This document shows, piece by piece, positions 55,906 to 64,000 of a stretch of DNA of 64,000 bases. The notes below the pieces were generated by a model. The model saw nothing but the letters and a program-made list of their open reading frames with translations. It made no database searches and was not told where the DNA came from. Origin of the DNA: CALEUX01 sp964608615 (lineage in GTDB: Bacteria > Bacteroidota > Bacteroidia > Bacteroidales > Marinilabiliaceae); contig CAZSQG010000005.1 in assembly GCA_964608615.1 (NCBI GenBank), forward strand, positions 1 to 64,000. Reading direction: 5' to 3'. The translations under genes and the position numbers were made by a program. Positions within the stretch are counted from its first letter, which is position 1. Each line of letters opens with the position of its first letter.

Positions 55906-56461
55906 AATAGTTTAATTTCCCATTCAAAAATGGCGTGAAGATAACGAAAAAGATAAATGACGAAAATATTATTACAGCTTCAGATATGTTAAAAAATAAA
56001 TATTCAAAGCTTTGGCCAAAAATCAATTGTTTAAAATAAGCGTATAAAACGACTAAAAAACAAAGAAATTTTAAACAACAACAAAAGTGAATCAAGATTT
56101 TAAATTCCAACGTTGATAAAGCAATAGCCAGCATTCGTAATAATGACAAAAAATACAGAAGAATTTATTACCGACACCGTAGGATACTTAATAATTGAAC
56201 CCCTTGTATTACTCTGCTATCAAAAATTTTCCTATCAACACGTCTAATTATCAGGACTTTCTCTTATTTGATTTCTTATTTTCATAATCATTTCTATGCT
56301 TAATAACAATTACAAATCTCATTTATTTCTTCAAAAATAACAGTTACAAAAACATAAAACACAAGCAATAAAGTGTCAAAAAAGGATAAATTATTAAAAA
56401 AAAGAAACCTAAATCTTTCCTGTTCGTAACACGGTAAAGACAAAAACAGTAAGATTTAGTT
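55906..56461. other. Gene-free region between divergent genes
   Basis: 556 bp separate the MMPL gene from the plus-strand YfiR-like gene. I found no ORF, RNA gene or strong inverted repeat. The DNA is AT-rich. Promoters for both flanking genes should be here, but I see no clear TAnnTTTG / TTTG pair. Confidence 0.45.
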
Positions 56462-56980
56462 ATGATTATGAAAAGATTTTACCTTTTAGCACTATTGCTT
56501 CTTATCCCTATGCTTTCAATGGGACAGATTGCAAAATTTAAAGCCGTTTTTACCCTGAATTTTATCAGGTACATCGGTTGGAGTGAAAGTTCCAAACAAG
56601 GAGACTTTGTTATTGGAGTATTACGAAACAAAGAAGTGGCAGATTATCTTAGAGAACAGTCGTACGGTAAACCATTTGGTTTTCAAAAAGTCGTTATAAA
56701 GGAGTATCGCTCTGTTGAAGAAATTGATAATTGCCAGGTAGTATTTGTTTCTTCTGCTATAAACATGCGAAGTAGCGGTGCTTTTATTATGGATAAAGCA
56801 AAACAATACAATACGCTGATCATTGCCGAGTCAGAAGGAGCAACCCAATATGGCGCTACAATCAACTTTGTTGTTCGCGAAAACGCTTTGAAATTTGAAC
56901 TTCATAAAGGCAATGCAGCACGACAGGGACTCCAGTTTAGTTCTCGCTTGGAAGGTATGGCAGCAGCCATAAACTTATAA
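56462..56980 (+). CDS. YfiR/DUF4154 family periplasmic protein
   Basis: A 172-aa exported protein (signal peptide about 3-22, cleavage near SMGQ). The mature part matches the YfiR-type pattern: KAVFTLNFIRYIGW, FVIGVLRNKEV, QVVFVSSA, INFVVRENALKFELHKGNA. YfiR in Pseudomonas restrains a diguanylate cyclase in the periplasm; in other phyla the role is unclear. Here there is no adjacent diguanylate cyclase. It precedes the chemosensory operon by about 570 bp and has its own terminator, so it is probably transcribed separately. Confidence 0.82.
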   Translation: MIMKRFYLLALLLLIPMLSMGQIAKFKAVFTLNFIRYIGWSESSKQGDFVIGVLRNKEVADYLREQSYGKPFGFQKVVIKEYRSVEEIDNCQVVFVSSAINMRSSGAFIMDKAKQYNTLIIAESEGATQYGATINFVVRENALKFELHKGNAARQGLQFSSRLEGMAAAINL

Positions 56981-57020
56981 AGAAAAGAGTGCAGCTTAAT
57001 AAGATAACTGTCGACTATTT

Positions 57021-57055
57021 ACTTAAAAACCTGTCGTAAGGACAGGTTTTTAAGT
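57021..57055 (+). terminator. Terminator after the YfiR-like gene
   Basis: A perfect 15-bp stem (57021-57035 with 57041-57055, loop GTAAG) carries a GACAGG core followed by TTTTT inside the 3' arm. It lies 40 bp after the stop codon. Confidence 0.8.
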
Positions 57056-57546
57056 AAAAAAAGTCTCTTAATGTTGCTGTTGATTAAAAACAATGATAAA
57101 ATTAATTGCTAACATTTGTATTAATCTAAACAAAATCGAAGGTTATTTTTAAGTACTATTACGATTATCAACTTTAATTAACCAACCTAATCGGTATTAA
57201 GTTTTTTCCATAAAAATGGTATAAAATGATTATATTTATGAAAATGTCATAATTCTTAAGCATTATGAAGAACTAAATAACGAAGGAAGCTTACATGAGC
57301 TTTAGCTCACAAGAAGAGATGACTTAGGTTCATACAAATTTCACCAGAACAGTACTTTAACTAATTATTGTTCAGATGAAAGAAACAAGTTGGATAAACA
57401 CACGGCTTATGATTATTGTATAGTTATTCTCAATTATCATAACAAAAAACATGAAAGGCCATGTTAAGATCATTCACATGTCGAATGATTGTTTCCATGG
57501 GAATTTTTCCAGAAATCAGGAATATAAAAAACAAATTAAGAAACAG
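57056..57546. other. Upstream region of the chemosensory operon
   Basis: About 490 bp without a recognisable gene. The frame of the MCP gene is open back to 57451, but the peptide encoded there (KGHVKIIHMSNDCF and on) has no signal or domain character, so I treat it as upstream DNA. No clear promoter is visible. Confidence 0.4.
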
Positions 57547-59256
57547 ATGAAATTCAATTTTAACATTGCTCAAAAGCTGATTTATGGCTTCGGTTTAATT
57601 CTGATAGTTGTTTTCTTAAACAGTATATTGACCCTATATACCCTTAATAAAAGTACAAACCGGAACAATCAGGTTACTGAAGTATTCAGCCCAACTGTAA
57701 AATCCCTCGATGATTTAGACATGCTAATTACCCAAAGCAAGATGTTAATACGTAATTGGGTTTTTATAGATAAGCAGCCTGGAACACCTGATAAACTAAA
57801 ACTTATTGAACTTCACGATAAAGAATTTAGTTCTTTAAAAAACACCTTAAATGTTCTATCGGAACAATGGAAAAATGATGACGACAAGCAGGAACTTAAA
57901 AGCATCATAACCCAAACTGATTCTCTTTTTGAAATGCACAAATACATTATAAAAAGTTTAAACTCTTTTGATGCTTATGAAGATGCATTCATAATGTTTG
58001 AAGTTGAAGACATGGTAATGGAAGGAGGAAAAATCATTACCTTAACCGATAATATTGCAACCGAGATAATGGCTCTTACTACAAAATATAACACCAGTAA
58101 CGATATTGCTCTGGCAGATATGAAAAGTGCCTTTGCTAATTTAACCTGGGTAGTTATAATCATGGGAATTATACTGCTTGTGGCCTCCCTTGCAATTGGA
58201 TGGCTCCTTTATTCCTCCATTGTTAATCCACTTATTAAGGGCGTTTCATTTACTAAAGCTATTGGTGCTGGAGATCTCACTGCCAAGGTTGAAATAAATC
58301 AAAATGATGAAATTGGAATATTGGCCAAAGAACTTAGCAATATGGCCGAGAATCTTAAGAAGACAGTATTTACCATAAAAGATAATGCTTCAAACCTTGT
58401 TTCCTCAAGCGGAACTTTAAAAACCAGCTCTCTTCAGTTATCAAGAGGTTCAGCTGATCAGGCTGCATCTGCCGAAGAGGTATCAACATCTATTGAAGAA
58501 ATGGTGGCCAATATTGACCAAAACACTGATAATGCTATTCAAACTGAAAAAATTACCGTTGAAACAGCAAAAGATGTTAATATTGCAAACGAATTAAGCT
58601 CCGAAGCAGCTATGGCTATGAGTGCCATTTCGGAGAAAATATCTATTATTAGTGACATAGCATTTCAAACCAATATTCTGGCGCTAAATGCTGCTGTTGA
58701 AGCAGCCAGAGCAGGAGAGCACGGACGTGGATTCTCTGTTGTAGCCGCTGAAGTGCGAAAATTGGCCGAACGAAGTAAATCAGCTGCAGATGAAATTGTA
58801 ACATTAGTGAAAAAAGGTCTTAAAGTTTCTCAGGAAGCAGGAAACAAGGCAAGACTTCTGGTTCCGGACATTGAAAAAACCACTGTTCTTGTTAAAGAGA
58901 TTGCTGCGGCCAGTATGGAACAAAAAACCGGCGCTGACCAAATAAACCTGGCCATGCAACAATTAAATATGATTACACAAGAAAACGCTTCAAGTTCAGA
59001 TCAATTAACACAAAGTTCTGACGAGTTGCTTAAATTAGCTGAAAACCTTCAAGAAGCTGTTAGCTATTTCAGCATTGGCAAAGAAGATTTTGTTAGCAAG
59101 AAACAATCTCAAGGAAACGAAAAATCAGTAAGCCAACAAAATGAAACCGAAATAGCAAAAACGTCTAAAAAAACAAACTCAACAAAAAACAGTCCAATTC
59201 ATAACCTTTCCAATCTTGAAAAGGAATTTGACATGGATAATTATGAAAAGTTTTAA
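57547..59256 (+). CDS. Methyl-accepting chemotaxis protein
   Basis: A 569-aa membrane chemoreceptor using the ATG at 57547 (MKFNFNIAQKLIYGFGL). An earlier ATG at 57451 would add 32 residues with no obvious role. Membrane helix 1 is near residues 9-31, a helical sensor domain follows (about 35-195), then helix 2 (about 198-225), HAMP and the cytoplasmic coiled coil. The conserved signalling tip is FQTNILALNAAVEAARAGEHGRGF (in pieces, about 378-401). A flexible linker (about 515-560) ends in the pentapeptide NYEKF, which fits the CheR-tethering pattern x-aromatic-x-x-aromatic. The ligand is unknown. It is first in the chemosensory operon. Confidence 0.88.
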   Translation: MKFNFNIAQKLIYGFGLILIVVFLNSILTLYTLNKSTNRNNQVTEVFSPTVKSLDDLDMLITQSKMLIRNWVFIDKQPGTPDKLKLIELHDKEFSSLKNTLNVLSEQWKNDDDKQELKSIITQTDSLFEMHKYIIKSLNSFDAYEDAFIMFEVEDMVMEGGKIITLTDNIATEIMALTTKYNTSNDIALADMKSAFANLTWVVIIMGIILLVASLAIGWLLYSSIVNPLIKGVSFTKAIGAGDLTAKVEINQNDEIGILAKELSNMAENLKKTVFTIKDNASNLVSSSGTLKTSSLQLSRGSADQAASAEEVSTSIEEMVANIDQNTDNAIQTEKITVETAKDVNIANELSSEAAMAMSAISEKISIISDIAFQTNILALNAAVEAARAGEHGRGFSVVAAEVRKLAERSKSAADEIVTLVKKGLKVSQEAGNKARLLVPDIEKTTVLVKEIAAASMEQKTGADQINLAMQQLNMITQENASSSDQLTQSSDELLKLAENLQEAVSYFSIGKEDFVSKKQSQGNEKSVSQQNETEIAKTSKKTNSTKNSPIHNLSNLEKEFDMDNYEKF

Positions 59257-59289
59257 TTTTTTATCGAAACTTCTCAAAAAGAAATATGT

Positions 59290-59598
59290 ATGACTGAGAA
59301 CTTTATTATAGACTTCAAAGAGAATAAAAATCAACTAGATATGGTTTTTAGTGGTCAATTAACCATAAATTCCATTGCTAAAATAACAGAAGAGGTTAAA
59401 TTGCATCTTAAAAACCCTTCTGTTGTGAATATTAAAGTTAAAGACGTTGATAATATTGACTTGACTTTTATTCAATTATTACACGCAATCAGTAACAGTG
59501 GAAAGAAAAAAGCGTTCGATGTAAATATCTCATTATCTGTTTCGGACGAAATTTCTTCTTTGCTCACAAATGCAGGATTTGTAGATTATTTAAAATGA
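59290..59598 (+). CDS. STAS-domain protein
   Basis: A 102-aa stand-alone STAS domain (SpoIIAA-like fold): beta start FIIDFKENKNQLDMVFSGQLT, helix KITEEVKLHL, then the D-x-T loop VDNIDLTFIQLLHAI, where Thr replaces the usual phosphorylated Ser. Such domains bind partner kinases or transduce signals; this one has no kinase neighbour. It is between the MCP and CheY genes in the operon and may connect the receptor array to another output. Confidence 0.82.
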   Translation: MTENFIIDFKENKNQLDMVFSGQLTINSIAKITEEVKLHLKNPSVVNIKVKDVDNIDLTFIQLLHAISNSGKKKAFDVNISLSVSDEISSLLTNAGFVDYLK

Positions 59599-59622
59599 TA
59601 AAATCTTAAACCCGTTTATATT

Positions 59623-59988
59623 ATGGCTAAAACCGTTTTAATTGTTGATGACTCCGAAAGTATCCGGGAAGTCGTAAATTTTACCCTTCAAAACGAAGGA
59701 TATGATGTTTTGGTGGGAGTTGATGGAGATGATGCACTTAAGTTTCTTGATGGTCGTCATATTGACATAATTATTACCGACCTTCACATGCCAAACCTTG
59801 ATGGACTAGGCCTTATTCGAAAAGTAAGAGAGATGGATGATTACAAACACATACCCATCCTTTTCCTTACCACCGAATCGCAGGCTGCTAAAAAAATGGA
59901 AGCCAAGGAAGCCGGAGCAACAGGCTGGATTATAAAACCATTTGTTCCAGCTAAATTGCTTTCTGCAATTTCCAGAGTAATAAGGTAA
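59623..59988 (+). CDS. cheY: CheY-type single-domain response regulator
   Basis: A 121-aa receiver. It shows the acidic pocket Asp9/Asp10, phosphoacceptor Asp53 in IITDLHMP, the switch Thr about 83-84 (FLTTES) and Lys105 (WIIKPF). It should accept phosphate from the CheA encoded three genes downstream. It begins 24 bp after the STAS gene and ends 7 bp before the Hpt gene. No output domain is attached. What it binds is unknown, because no flagellar switch genes are in the window. Confidence 0.93.
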   Translation: MAKTVLIVDDSESIREVVNFTLQNEGYDVLVGVDGDDALKFLDGRHIDIIITDLHMPNLDGLGLIRKVREMDDYKHIPILFLTTESQAAKKMEAKEAGATGWIIKPFVPAKLLSAISRVIR

Positions 59989-59995
59989 CAAAAGT

Positions 59996-60328
59996 ATGAT
60001 CGAAAAAATAAAGGAACAGTTCCATTTAGAAACCTTAAATGAATTGCAAATTATAAGCACCAATTTATCTGCTGAGATAATCTCTCCTGAAGATATGTCC
60101 TTGCTTATAAATAGAATATTTTCAATAACCCACCAAATTAGTGGTACCGGACCAATGCTTGGTTTTGACTACACTTCTAAGTTGTCTCGGAAAATTGAGA
60201 AAACATTCTATGAAATCAGATCAGGTGAAAAAGCCCTTAACATGCAGATTGTTTTGCAAACTCGTCGTACAATTGATACAATGATAAAATCAATTAACGA
60301 TGAGTTCAACAGCAAAAGAATCATATAA
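59996..60328 (+). CDS. Stand-alone Hpt-like phosphotransfer protein
   Basis: A 110-aa helical protein. The segment ITHQISGTGPMLGF (about 44-57, His46) closely follows the Hpt pattern around the phosphorylated His of CheA-type domains (compare MHSLKGGGAMFGF in the CheA next door). The overall size suits one Hpt bundle. It could relay or divert phosphate between CheA, CheY and other regulators. The Gly-Thr-Gly after His differs from the canonical Lys-Gly-Gly, so activity is uncertain. It is 7 bp after cheY. Confidence 0.6.
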   Translation: MIEKIKEQFHLETLNELQIISTNLSAEIISPEDMSLLINRIFSITHQISGTGPMLGFDYTSKLSRKIEKTFYEIRSGEKALNMQIVLQTRRTIDTMIKSINDEFNSKRII

Positions 60329-60372
60329 CAATAAAAATAGTTTTTTAATTATGCTTAAATGCTTTGTGTCTC

Positions 60373-62418
60373 ATGATAGATAAGTTTAGAGCGAAGTTTG
60401 TTGAAGAGTCCACCGATAACATTCACGACATGGAAGAGGCATTGCTTCTTCTTGAAAAGGACATGAGAAATAAAGAGCTTATTGAGCGCATATTCAGAGC
60501 TATGCACTCTCTTAAGGGAGGCGGAGCCATGTTTGGTTTTAACCACTTAAGTGAGTTTACACACCACCTTGAAACTATTTTTGACTATGTGAGGAATGGT
60601 AAAACGGAAGTGTCCACAGACCTTATTACTCTTACTTTTTCAGCTATTGACCAAATCAATTTTCTTCTTAAAACAGGAGATCTTACCAAGGAAGAGGACC
60701 TGAATGAACAAAAAATATTTATTAAAAAACTACAGGATTTCATCTCTGGATCCGAATCACCTGTACAAGTAGCAGGAACAAAAGAAGAGTCATTTTCGGA
60801 AACCACAACTCCCGACAAACCTGAAAAAAGTTACCTGATTACTTTTATCCCTCACGAAGATCTTTTAAAAAACGGTACCAACCCTTTTTATTTACTGGAC
60901 GATTTACATGCAATGGGCAAAACCAGACTCCTTGCCTTTAAAAACAAAATTCCTTCTCTCGATTTATTAGATTTAACAACTAATTACTGCTATTGGCAGG
61001 TGATTCTCAGTTCAGTTGAATCAATTAACGAAATCCGAGATGTTTTTATTTTTGTGGAAGATGAATGTGAATTACATATTGATCTGATTTCTGAAATATC
61101 CATTATTGACAAACCAGAAGCTATTTCTCTGGCTGAAACTGCTTTGCAAACCAAAACATTACTTTCGGTTGACGATTTTAAACATAGCGACTGGGCGCGA
61201 CCTTTAGAGATAAAGGATGATGATGATAAGAAAAAGGCGTTATTAAAAGAACATAAAATATCAAGCATCAGAGTTTCATCACATAAAATTGATGAGTTGG
61301 TTACTCTGGTAAGTGAAATGGTTACCATACAAGCTCAACTATCCTTATATGCCGAAAACAGTGGTGATCCGGCAATTGTAGCCCTTACCGAAACCATTCA
61401 AAAACTTACTCGTCAATTACGCGATAATGCTTTTGATGTGAGCCTTATTCCTCTTCAGAATGAATTAATGCGGTTCCAAAGATTAGTCCGCGACTTATCA
61501 AAAGAACAAAAGAAAGATGTTGATTTTATAATTGAAGGAGGCGATCTGGAACTTGATAAGAATATCATAGAACACCTCACCGACCCTCTTTTACACATCC
61601 TGCGTAATTCAATTGACCATGGAATTGAACTACCACAAGAAAGAATTGCTGCAGGGAAATCGCCAAAAGGCACTATCATTTTTAAAGCGTTTCATTCAGG
61701 GGCTAATGTGATTGTTGAAATTTCCGATGATGGCAAAGGCATTGATCCTGAATTCATAAAACAAAAAGCCATTAGTAAGGGACTTATTGATGCGGATGCC
61801 ATTCTTGATAAGAAAGATACTTTTGACTTGCTTTTTATTAGTGGTTTTTCAACCCGCGACACAGTTTCCGGAGTTTCCGGACGCGGTGTGGGAATGGATG
61901 TAGTAAGAAGGAAAATTGCAAACATTAGAGGAGAAGTTTCCTTGGAATCAGGAAAAGGAAAAGGGACAATTATTTCCATTCGCCTGCCACTAACCTTATC
62001 AATAATTGATGGTTTATTGGTGACGGTTGGTGATAATCAATATGTAATACCAATTTCGGCTATCGAAAAAATATTTGCTTTTGAACAATCATTGTTAAAA
62101 AATACATTTAACAATGTTGTGGTCATTGATAATGAACAGATACCTTATGTTAGTCTGCGTGAAATCTTTAATATGCCAAAGTTTGAAGAAAATAAATTTG
62201 AGATGGTAATGATTCGGGCTGAAGACAGAAAGCTTGGAGTAATTGTTGACTCGGTGGTTGGCGAATATCAAACCGTAGTTAAGCCCATGGGCCGATACAT
62301 GGAGAAACAAGAGATAATATCAGGAGCTTCTATCATGGGTGATGGAACAATTTCAATGGTAATTGATACTTCCAGACTTTTTCAGTCGAGAAAAACAAGG
62401 AAAGTCCTGGTAGAATAA
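60373..62418 (+). CDS. cheA: Chemotaxis histidine kinase CheA
   Basis: A 681-aa kinase (an open TTG three codons upstream is possible). P1 with phosphorylated His45 (AMHSLKGGGAMFGF) is near the N-terminus. A middle domain with a P2-like layout is about 155-240. The P3 dimerisation helices (VSSHKIDELVTLVSEM) follow. The P4 ATP-binding domain has N-box HILRNSIDHGIELP, G1 ISDDGKGID and G2 GVSGRGVGMDVV. The C-terminal P5 CheW-like domain occupies about the last 140 residues. All kinase motifs look intact, so it should phosphorylate the CheY here and a CheB that may lie outside the window. Confidence 0.95.
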   Translation: MIDKFRAKFVEESTDNIHDMEEALLLLEKDMRNKELIERIFRAMHSLKGGGAMFGFNHLSEFTHHLETIFDYVRNGKTEVSTDLITLTFSAIDQINFLLKTGDLTKEEDLNEQKIFIKKLQDFISGSESPVQVAGTKEESFSETTTPDKPEKSYLITFIPHEDLLKNGTNPFYLLDDLHAMGKTRLLAFKNKIPSLDLLDLTTNYCYWQVILSSVESINEIRDVFIFVEDECELHIDLISEISIIDKPEAISLAETALQTKTLLSVDDFKHSDWARPLEIKDDDDKKKALLKEHKISSIRVSSHKIDELVTLVSEMVTIQAQLSLYAENSGDPAIVALTETIQKLTRQLRDNAFDVSLIPLQNELMRFQRLVRDLSKEQKKDVDFIIEGGDLELDKNIIEHLTDPLLHILRNSIDHGIELPQERIAAGKSPKGTIIFKAFHSGANVIVEISDDGKGIDPEFIKQKAISKGLIDADAILDKKDTFDLLFISGFSTRDTVSGVSGRGVGMDVVRRKIANIRGEVSLESGKGKGTIISIRLPLTLSIIDGLLVTVGDNQYVIPISAIEKIFAFEQSLLKNTFNNVVVIDNEQIPYVSLREIFNMPKFEENKFEMVMIRAEDRKLGVIVDSVVGEYQTVVKPMGRYMEKQEIISGASIMGDGTISMVIDTSRLFQSRKTRKVLVE

Positions 62419-62449
62419 TATAATTCAACGCTTAAATGTTTAAGCACTT

Positions 62450-62899
62450 ATGGAAAATGTGAATAAAACTATACTATCATTCCAGATAAATGAGAATGTC
62501 TTTGCAGTAGATGCTCTTCAAGTTGCGCATATACTTGAAATTCCTTCCATTATCACAAAAGTTCCAAACACACCAGATCATCTAGTAGGTGTAATAAACC
62601 TTCATGGTAATATTATTCCTGTAGTGGACATGAGAATTATTATGGCCGAAGAGATTGGCGAGTCAAATGCCGACAACGCTATTATTGTCATTAATCCAGC
62701 CGAAATTCAGGATTCCAGATTTGGTATTATGGTAGATTTGGTTAAAGAAGTCTTGGAGATTAACTCAAATGATTTAAAAGAGACCATCTTAGAAGGAAGA
62801 AAAGGTATGATTGAAAACTTTGAAGGCACACTATTACAAAATGATACTTTTATTCATATCATCGACATTAACCATTTGGCTGAAATAATTGAAAAATAA
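62450..62899 (+). CDS. cheW: Chemotaxis coupling protein CheW (first copy)
   Basis: A 149-aa CheW with LSFQINENVFAVDALQVAHIL at the start and LVGVINLHGNIIPVVDMRIIM in the middle. It links the MCP array to CheA. It is 31 bp after cheA. The second CheW gene follows 18 bp later. The two are clearly different in sequence (the second begins LNSYLTFLIGEEVFGVNVTKV), so they may serve different receptors. Confidence 0.93.
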   Translation: MENVNKTILSFQINENVFAVDALQVAHILEIPSIITKVPNTPDHLVGVINLHGNIIPVVDMRIIMAEEIGESNADNAIIVINPAEIQDSRFGIMVDLVKEVLEINSNDLKETILEGRKGMIENFEGTLLQNDTFIHIIDINHLAEIIEK

Positions 62900-62917
62900 A
62901 AGGATAACAAAAAAAAT

Positions 62918-63406
62918 ATGGCCTCGATATTGAATTCATACCTTACATTCCTGATTGGAGAAGAGGTTTTTGGTGTTAATGTGACAAAAGTAATGGAAAT
63001 CACAGAATATCAGACTCCAAAGCCACTTCCGCAAACCCTGCCATTTGTTTCAGGGGTAATACAATTCCGCGATGAAATCATCCCCTTAATAGATACAGGG
63101 ATTAAATTTGGCATGTCACCTGTTGCCATTTTACCGGGTACATGTATTATTATCCTTCAACTAATAAGCGACACTCTCGGTAAAACTTACCGTGTTGGCG
63201 TTTTAGTTGATGCTGTATCTGATGTGTTGGAATGTGATAATATTGATATGAAAAGTATTGAGGACGATTATAAACCTAATTACATCCTTACCACCTATCC
63301 TGTTGAAGATAAACTTATTTTTATTCTGAATGCCGATGTTGTTTTCAGCCAGAAAGAAATTATTAAAATGATTGAAATGATTAATAAACAAAAAAAAGAA
63401 TCTTAA
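62918..63406 (+). CDS. cheW: Chemotaxis coupling protein CheW (second copy)
   Basis: A 162-aa CheW with FVSGVIQFRDEIIPLIDTGIKFGM near the middle. The C-terminal half is longer than in the first copy, with an extra acidic helix near 130-160. It is 3 bp from the CheR start codon. Two CheW proteins in one operon suggest more than one kind of receptor complex or competition in array assembly. Confidence 0.92.
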   Translation: MASILNSYLTFLIGEEVFGVNVTKVMEITEYQTPKPLPQTLPFVSGVIQFRDEIIPLIDTGIKFGMSPVAILPGTCIIILQLISDTLGKTYRVGVLVDAVSDVLECDNIDMKSIEDDYKPNYILTTYPVEDKLIFILNADVVFSQKEIIKMIEMINKQKKES

Positions 63407-63409
63407 TCA

Positions 63410-64000
63410 ATGGAGAAATCCGTTCATAATTCTGGGGGCCTGGACTGCTTTAAAGCTGAACTTTCGGAAAAAGACTTCCAGGTTTTCAGTCAATTTATTT
63501 ATTCCGAATATGGAATAAAAATGCCACCTATTAAAAGAATTATGCTTCAGGGCAGACTCCTGAAAAGAATTAGAGAATTACAAATGTCATCGTATTCTGA
63601 ATATAAAGATTACTTTTTTAGTAAAGAAGGACAAGATAAAGAGTTACTTCAATTTTTAAATGTTGTAACAACTAATAAAACTGATTTTTTTAGAGAACCT
63701 GTTCATTTTAATTTTATGAACGATGTAGTTCTTACGGCCTTTAAAAACAACGGTATTAACGGTCAGCCTATAAAAATCTGGAGTGCTGGATGTTCAAGTG
63801 GAGAGGAACCTTACACCATATCGATCATTCTCAATGAGTATGAAAGATTAAATCCCTTGTTTAAATTTGATATTCTTGGTTCAGATATCTCCACACAAAT
63901 GCTTGAAAAAGCAGCAAAAGGAGTTTATCAGGCAAACAAGCTGGTTACAGTTCCCATGGAACTAAAGAAAAGATATTTTTTGAAAAGCAAAGACCCCAAC
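63410..64000 (+). CDS. cheR: Chemotaxis methyltransferase CheR (partial, cut by window end)
   Basis: 197 codons are visible with no stop before the window ends. The N-terminal helical domain is GIKMPPIKRIMLQGRLLKRI. The family motif NVVTTNKTDFFREPVHF and the SAM-binding loop IWSAGCSSGEEPYT follow. CheR methylates Glu residues of the MCP, tuning its sensitivity. The MCP of this operon ends in a pentapeptide that could tether CheR. The tethering subdomain of CheR would be just inside the visible end or beyond. Confidence 0.92.
   Translation, partial: MEKSVHNSGGLDCFKAELSEKDFQVFSQFIYSEYGIKMPPIKRIMLQGRLLKRIRELQMSSYSEYKDYFFSKEGQDKELLQFLNVVTTNKTDFFREPVHFNFMNDVVLTAFKNNGINGQPIKIWSAGCSSGEEPYTISIILNEYERLNPLFKFDILGSDISTQMLEKAAKGVYQANKLVTVPMELKKRYFLKSKDPN

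Noticed and set aside
57451..57546. Upstream extension of the MCP gene by 32 codons
   Set aside because: The extra residues precede the natural short cytoplasmic start MKFNFNIAQKL and show no domain. The ATG at 57547 suits the receptor family better.

Overview
This window comes from a member of the Bacteroidota, probably a marine or sediment Bacteroidales/Marinilabiliales-like lineage. The evidence is AT-rich DNA, promoters of the TTTG / TAnnTTTG type with little use of Shine-Dalgarno sites, a PorZ-like type IX secretion protein, a bactofilin next to the ATP synthase operon, DUF4254 beside a GT9 glycosyltransferase, and dispersed GTCATCC/GTCATGTTGAGC-type repeats. A run of 10 Ns at 19260-19269 shows that the source is a scaffolded assembly. 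I saw no rRNA, tRNA, CRISPR array or complete insertion sequence.

Layout. 1-2.4 kb: repeat-bearing gene-free DNA, then a Na/phosphate cotransporter. 2.5-9.9 kb: a TetR regulator and a tolC / adaptor lipoprotein / RND permease efflux operon. 10.1-11.1 kb: an orphan outer-membrane-like protein. 11.3-14.1 kb: a methionine-rich leader peptide and a large RNA hairpin ahead of metY and hom. 14.2-20.2 kb (minus strand): bactofilin, small membrane ORFs interrupted by the assembly gap and a dispersed repeat, then atpBEFHAG. 20.3-24.3 kb: an adenylate cyclase fused to an HD domain, a tandem universal stress protein and an ITPase. 24.5-30.8 kb: PorZ, a membrane-anchored propeller protein and a Gfo/Idh/MocA oxidoreductase. 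30.8-31.8 kb: a gene-free block with a MITE-like element. 31.8-36.7 kb: an EEP-family lipoprotein, DUF2797, a U32 peptidase and an LTA-synthase-like phosphotransferase.

36.7-50.3 kb is a surface-polysaccharide locus. The plus-strand part (37.2-43.5 kb) contains a GC-richer island with LegB-, LegC- and PtmE-like sugar-nucleotide genes, a gene broken by an in-frame stop, and glycosyltransferases. The minus-strand part holds more glycosyltransferases, a Wzi-like capsule assembly protein, a GT9 enzyme and DUF4254. 50.5-52.2 kb carries atpDC, separated from the rest of the ATP synthase genes by about 31 kb. 52.5-55.9 kb encodes a polyprenyl diphosphate synthase and an MMPL-type transporter.

56.5-64 kb holds a YfiR-like protein and a chemosensory operon: MCP, STAS, CheY, Hpt, CheA, CheW, CheW, CheR, with CheR cut by the window edge. 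The MCP ends in a CheR-tethering-type pentapeptide, and CheR is encoded in the same operon. No flagellar genes are present, so the output (gliding, surface behaviour or gene expression) is open.

No single clearly unprecedented system stands out. The best leads are the metY leader RNA, the cyclase-HD fusion, the incomplete legionaminate-type gene set and the STAS/Hpt-containing chemosensory cluster.
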